Shown here: piece after piece, positions 5,677 through 7,223 of the stretch
Position numbering within the stretch: the first letter of the stretch is position 1
How the letters are laid out: each line of letters begins with the position of its first letter
Assembly: GCA_947453875.1 (NCBI GenBank)
Contig: CANGIH010000120.1
Location: 1 to 7,223, forward strand
Origin: Planctomycetaceae bacterium
GTDB lineage: Bacteria; Planctomycetota; Planctomycetia; Pirellulales; UBA1268
Direction: 5' to 3'
Length of the DNA stretch: 7,223 bases
Made by a program: the position numbers and the translations under genes
The notes under the pieces: generated by a model
What the model was told of the DNA's origin: nothing
Database searches by the model: none
What the model saw: only the letters and a program-made list of their open reading frames with translations

Positions 5677-7185
5677 ATGGCGTGCCGTCGCGTGAAGGTC
5701 GGTGGGATGAAGAGAAGGATGCTGTCGTGGATCGTGTTGGCCTTGGCCTGGATGTCATCGCCTCTGCCAGCCATGCGCGCCGACGAGGCCCCGCTGCGGG
5801 CCGGTGTCGCCACCGCCGACATCACCCCCGCCGGGCCCTACCCGATGAGCGGCTACTACTTCGAGCGGCTCTCCACCGGCACGAAGGATCCGCTCCACGC
5901 CAAGGCGCTCGTGCTCAGGCAGGGTGGCACGGCCACGGCGATCGTCTGCTGCGATCTGATCGTCATTGCCTCCGATCTCACCGACGTGGTCCGCGAGCGC
6001 GTCGAGCGGGAAACAGGAATCCCCGGGGCGAATGTCATGCTCGCCGCCACCCACACCCACACTGGCCCCGACTACACGAAGGAGCTATTCCAGTTTGTCA
6101 CCGGCCGCAAGCCGACCGGCGACGCGGCCGACCGTGAGCCCTATGTGCCGCGGCTCCTCGACGGGATCGTGTCGGCGGTGAAGCGGGCCGACGCGGAGGC
6201 GACGGAGGTGACGGTCACCGCCGGGAACTCCCTTCAGCAGACACCCGTCTCCTTCAACCGCCGATTCCTCATGAAGGATGGATCGGTGCGCACCTGGGCC
6301 AAGGTCGACACCCCGGGGGCGATCCGCCCCGCCGGGCCGATCGATCCGGAAATCGGCGTCGTCCGCTTCGATGATGCCGGCGGCAAGCCACGAGGGCTCC
6401 TCTCCTCATTCGCCCTCCACCTCGACACTGTCGGCGGCACCGAATACAGCGCCGATTTCCCCTTCTTCATCGAACGGGAGATCCGCGACGCCCTTGGCGG
6501 CAGCGTGGTGTCGCTATTCGGCAATGGCTGCTGCGGCAACATCAATCATGTCGATCCGACGAAGGCGGAAGCCAACAAAACCGACATGATCGGCTCCTCG
6601 ATCGGCCGCTCGATCGTGGCCGGTCTGCCGGCACTTCTGCCGGTCGAGGCCCCGCGGCTTCAGGTCCACTCGCGTGAGGTTCGCGTGCCGCTCCTCGACG
6701 CCTCGTCGGAGCAGGTGGCCGCCGCCAAGAAACTTCTCGGCGAGATCAAGGCGGGGGCGAAGCCCGAATTCCTCGCCCATGTCGACGCCTACCGCCGGCT
6801 GATCATCGACAATCTTCGTCACGACGTCGAACAGGAGGAGGCCATGAACTGGCTCGGGTGGGGGCTGACGAAGAAGCTCGCTGGCTCCGGCGACACGATG
6901 CCGCTCGGCATGCAGGTGATCACGCTCGGCCGAGATGTGGCGGTGGTGGCGTTTCCCGGGGAGTCGTTCGTGGAGCATGGCCTGGCGATCAAGAATGCGA
7001 GTCCCTTCCGCACAACGCTCGTCGTCGAGCTTGCCAATCACGGCGAGACGATCTACGTCCCGACACGCGCCGCCTCGATCGGCGGCGGTTATGAGACGAC
7101 GAACACCACCGTCGCCCCCGGCGCCGGCGAGCTGATGGTGGAGGCCGCTGTGCACCTCCTGCGCGAGGCGGCGGAATCGCGCTGA
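5677..7185 (+). CDS. Secreted neutral/alkaline ceramidase-family hydrolase (N-terminal domain only)
   Basis: The 502-residue protein matches the catalytic domain of neutral/alkaline ceramidases, zinc amidases that split ceramide into sphingosine and fatty acid. Visible landmarks are AGVATADITPAGPYPMSGYY (42-61), THTHTGPDY (125-133) with zinc-ligand histidines, H248 in FALHLDTVGG, E429 in FPGES and Y472 in GGGYETTN, which correspond to the His/His/Glu/Tyr zinc site of the Pseudomonas enzyme. The serine-bearing motif NxGDVSPN of true ceramidases is here FGNGCCGNINH (281-291), so the catalytic serine appears to be Asn290. The C-terminal Ig-like domain of full-length ceramidases is absent. The real substrate may therefore be another amide or ester; this is inference. 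A signal peptide (core WIVLALAWMSSPLPA) directs export. Two starts are possible: ATG 5677 with GGGAG 7 nt upstream, and ATG 5707 (MKRRMLSW), which gives a more typical signal peptide and has GAAGG upstream. The gene follows LamG by 3 nt. Confidence 0.87.
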   Translation: MACRRVKVGGMKRRMLSWIVLALAWMSSPLPAMRADEAPLRAGVATADITPAGPYPMSGYYFERLSTGTKDPLHAKALVLRQGGTATAIVCCDLIVIASDLTDVVRERVERETGIPGANVMLAATHTHTGPDYTKELFQFVTGRKPTGDAADREPYVPRLLDGIVSAVKRADAEATEVTVTAGNSLQQTPVSFNRRFLMKDGSVRTWAKVDTPGAIRPAGPIDPEIGVVRFDDAGGKPRGLLSSFALHLDTVGGTEYSADFPFFIEREIRDALGGSVVSLFGNGCCGNINHVDPTKAEANKTDMIGSSIGRSIVAGLPALLPVEAPRLQVHSREVRVPLLDASSEQVAAAKKLLGEIKAGAKPEFLAHVDAYRRLIIDNLRHDVEQEEAMNWLGWGLTKKLAGSGDTMPLGMQVITLGRDVAVVAFPGESFVEHGLAIKNASPFRTTLVVELANHGETIYVPTRAASIGGGYETTNTTVAPGAGELMVEAAVHLLREAAESR

Positions 7186-7223
7186 GCATCGAAGCGCCGT
7201 CGAAACGCCTGCGTGGCAGCGTC
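7186..7223. other. Short trailing non-coding stretch
   Basis: These 38 nt follow the ceramidase-like stop codon. I see no start of another gene with recognisable product and no convincing hairpin followed by a T-run, so a terminator cannot be called here. Confidence 0.4.

Overview
The window is high-GC bacterial DNA with densely packed genes, many starts without a clear Shine-Dalgarno, and a mix of secreted proteins (CotH-like kinase with a C-terminal beta-sandwich, LamG lectin, neutral-ceramidase-like hydrolase, and an FmdB protein lacking its cysteines). This combination suggests a member of the Planctomycetota, probably Pirellulales-like. That assignment is inferred from protein style, not from a marker gene. 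I see no rRNA, tRNA, CRISPR array, insertion sequence or phage gene.

Left region (1-1611, minus strand): the first 537 codons of a type I ABC exporter half-transporter whose 3' end lies beyond the left edge. Its six-helix membrane domain looks normal. Its nucleotide-binding domain keeps the family's overall layout but has lost almost every ATP-handling residue: Walker A lysine, Q-loop glutamine, LSGGQ signature, catalytic glutamate and H-loop histidine. The reading frame is nevertheless fully open. This is the most interesting feature of the window.

Regions 1612-1746 and 1747-2649: a short, relatively AT-rich divergent intergenic region separates the exporter from a LysR-family regulator that closely resembles E. 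coli NhaR along its full length. By the usual LysR arrangement it probably controls the divergent exporter.

Middle (2662-4551, minus strand): a two-gene operon, with an FmdB-like protein without cysteines followed 3 nt later by a secreted CotH-family kinase-like protein. It converges on nhaR with a 12-nt gap. Right (4720-7185, plus strand): a second two-gene operon, a secreted LamG-domain protein followed 3 nt later by a secreted neutral-ceramidase-family protein that keeps the zinc ligands but not the usual catalytic serine. The two operons diverge from a shared 168-nt region that carries a similar octamer (GCTANNAT) facing each way. The last 38 nt are non-coding as far as I can see.

No complete, obviously new multi-gene system is visible. 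The best candidate for something undescribed is the exporter with the degenerate ATPase together with its divergent NhaR-like regulator; the rest of that locus lies to the left of the window.
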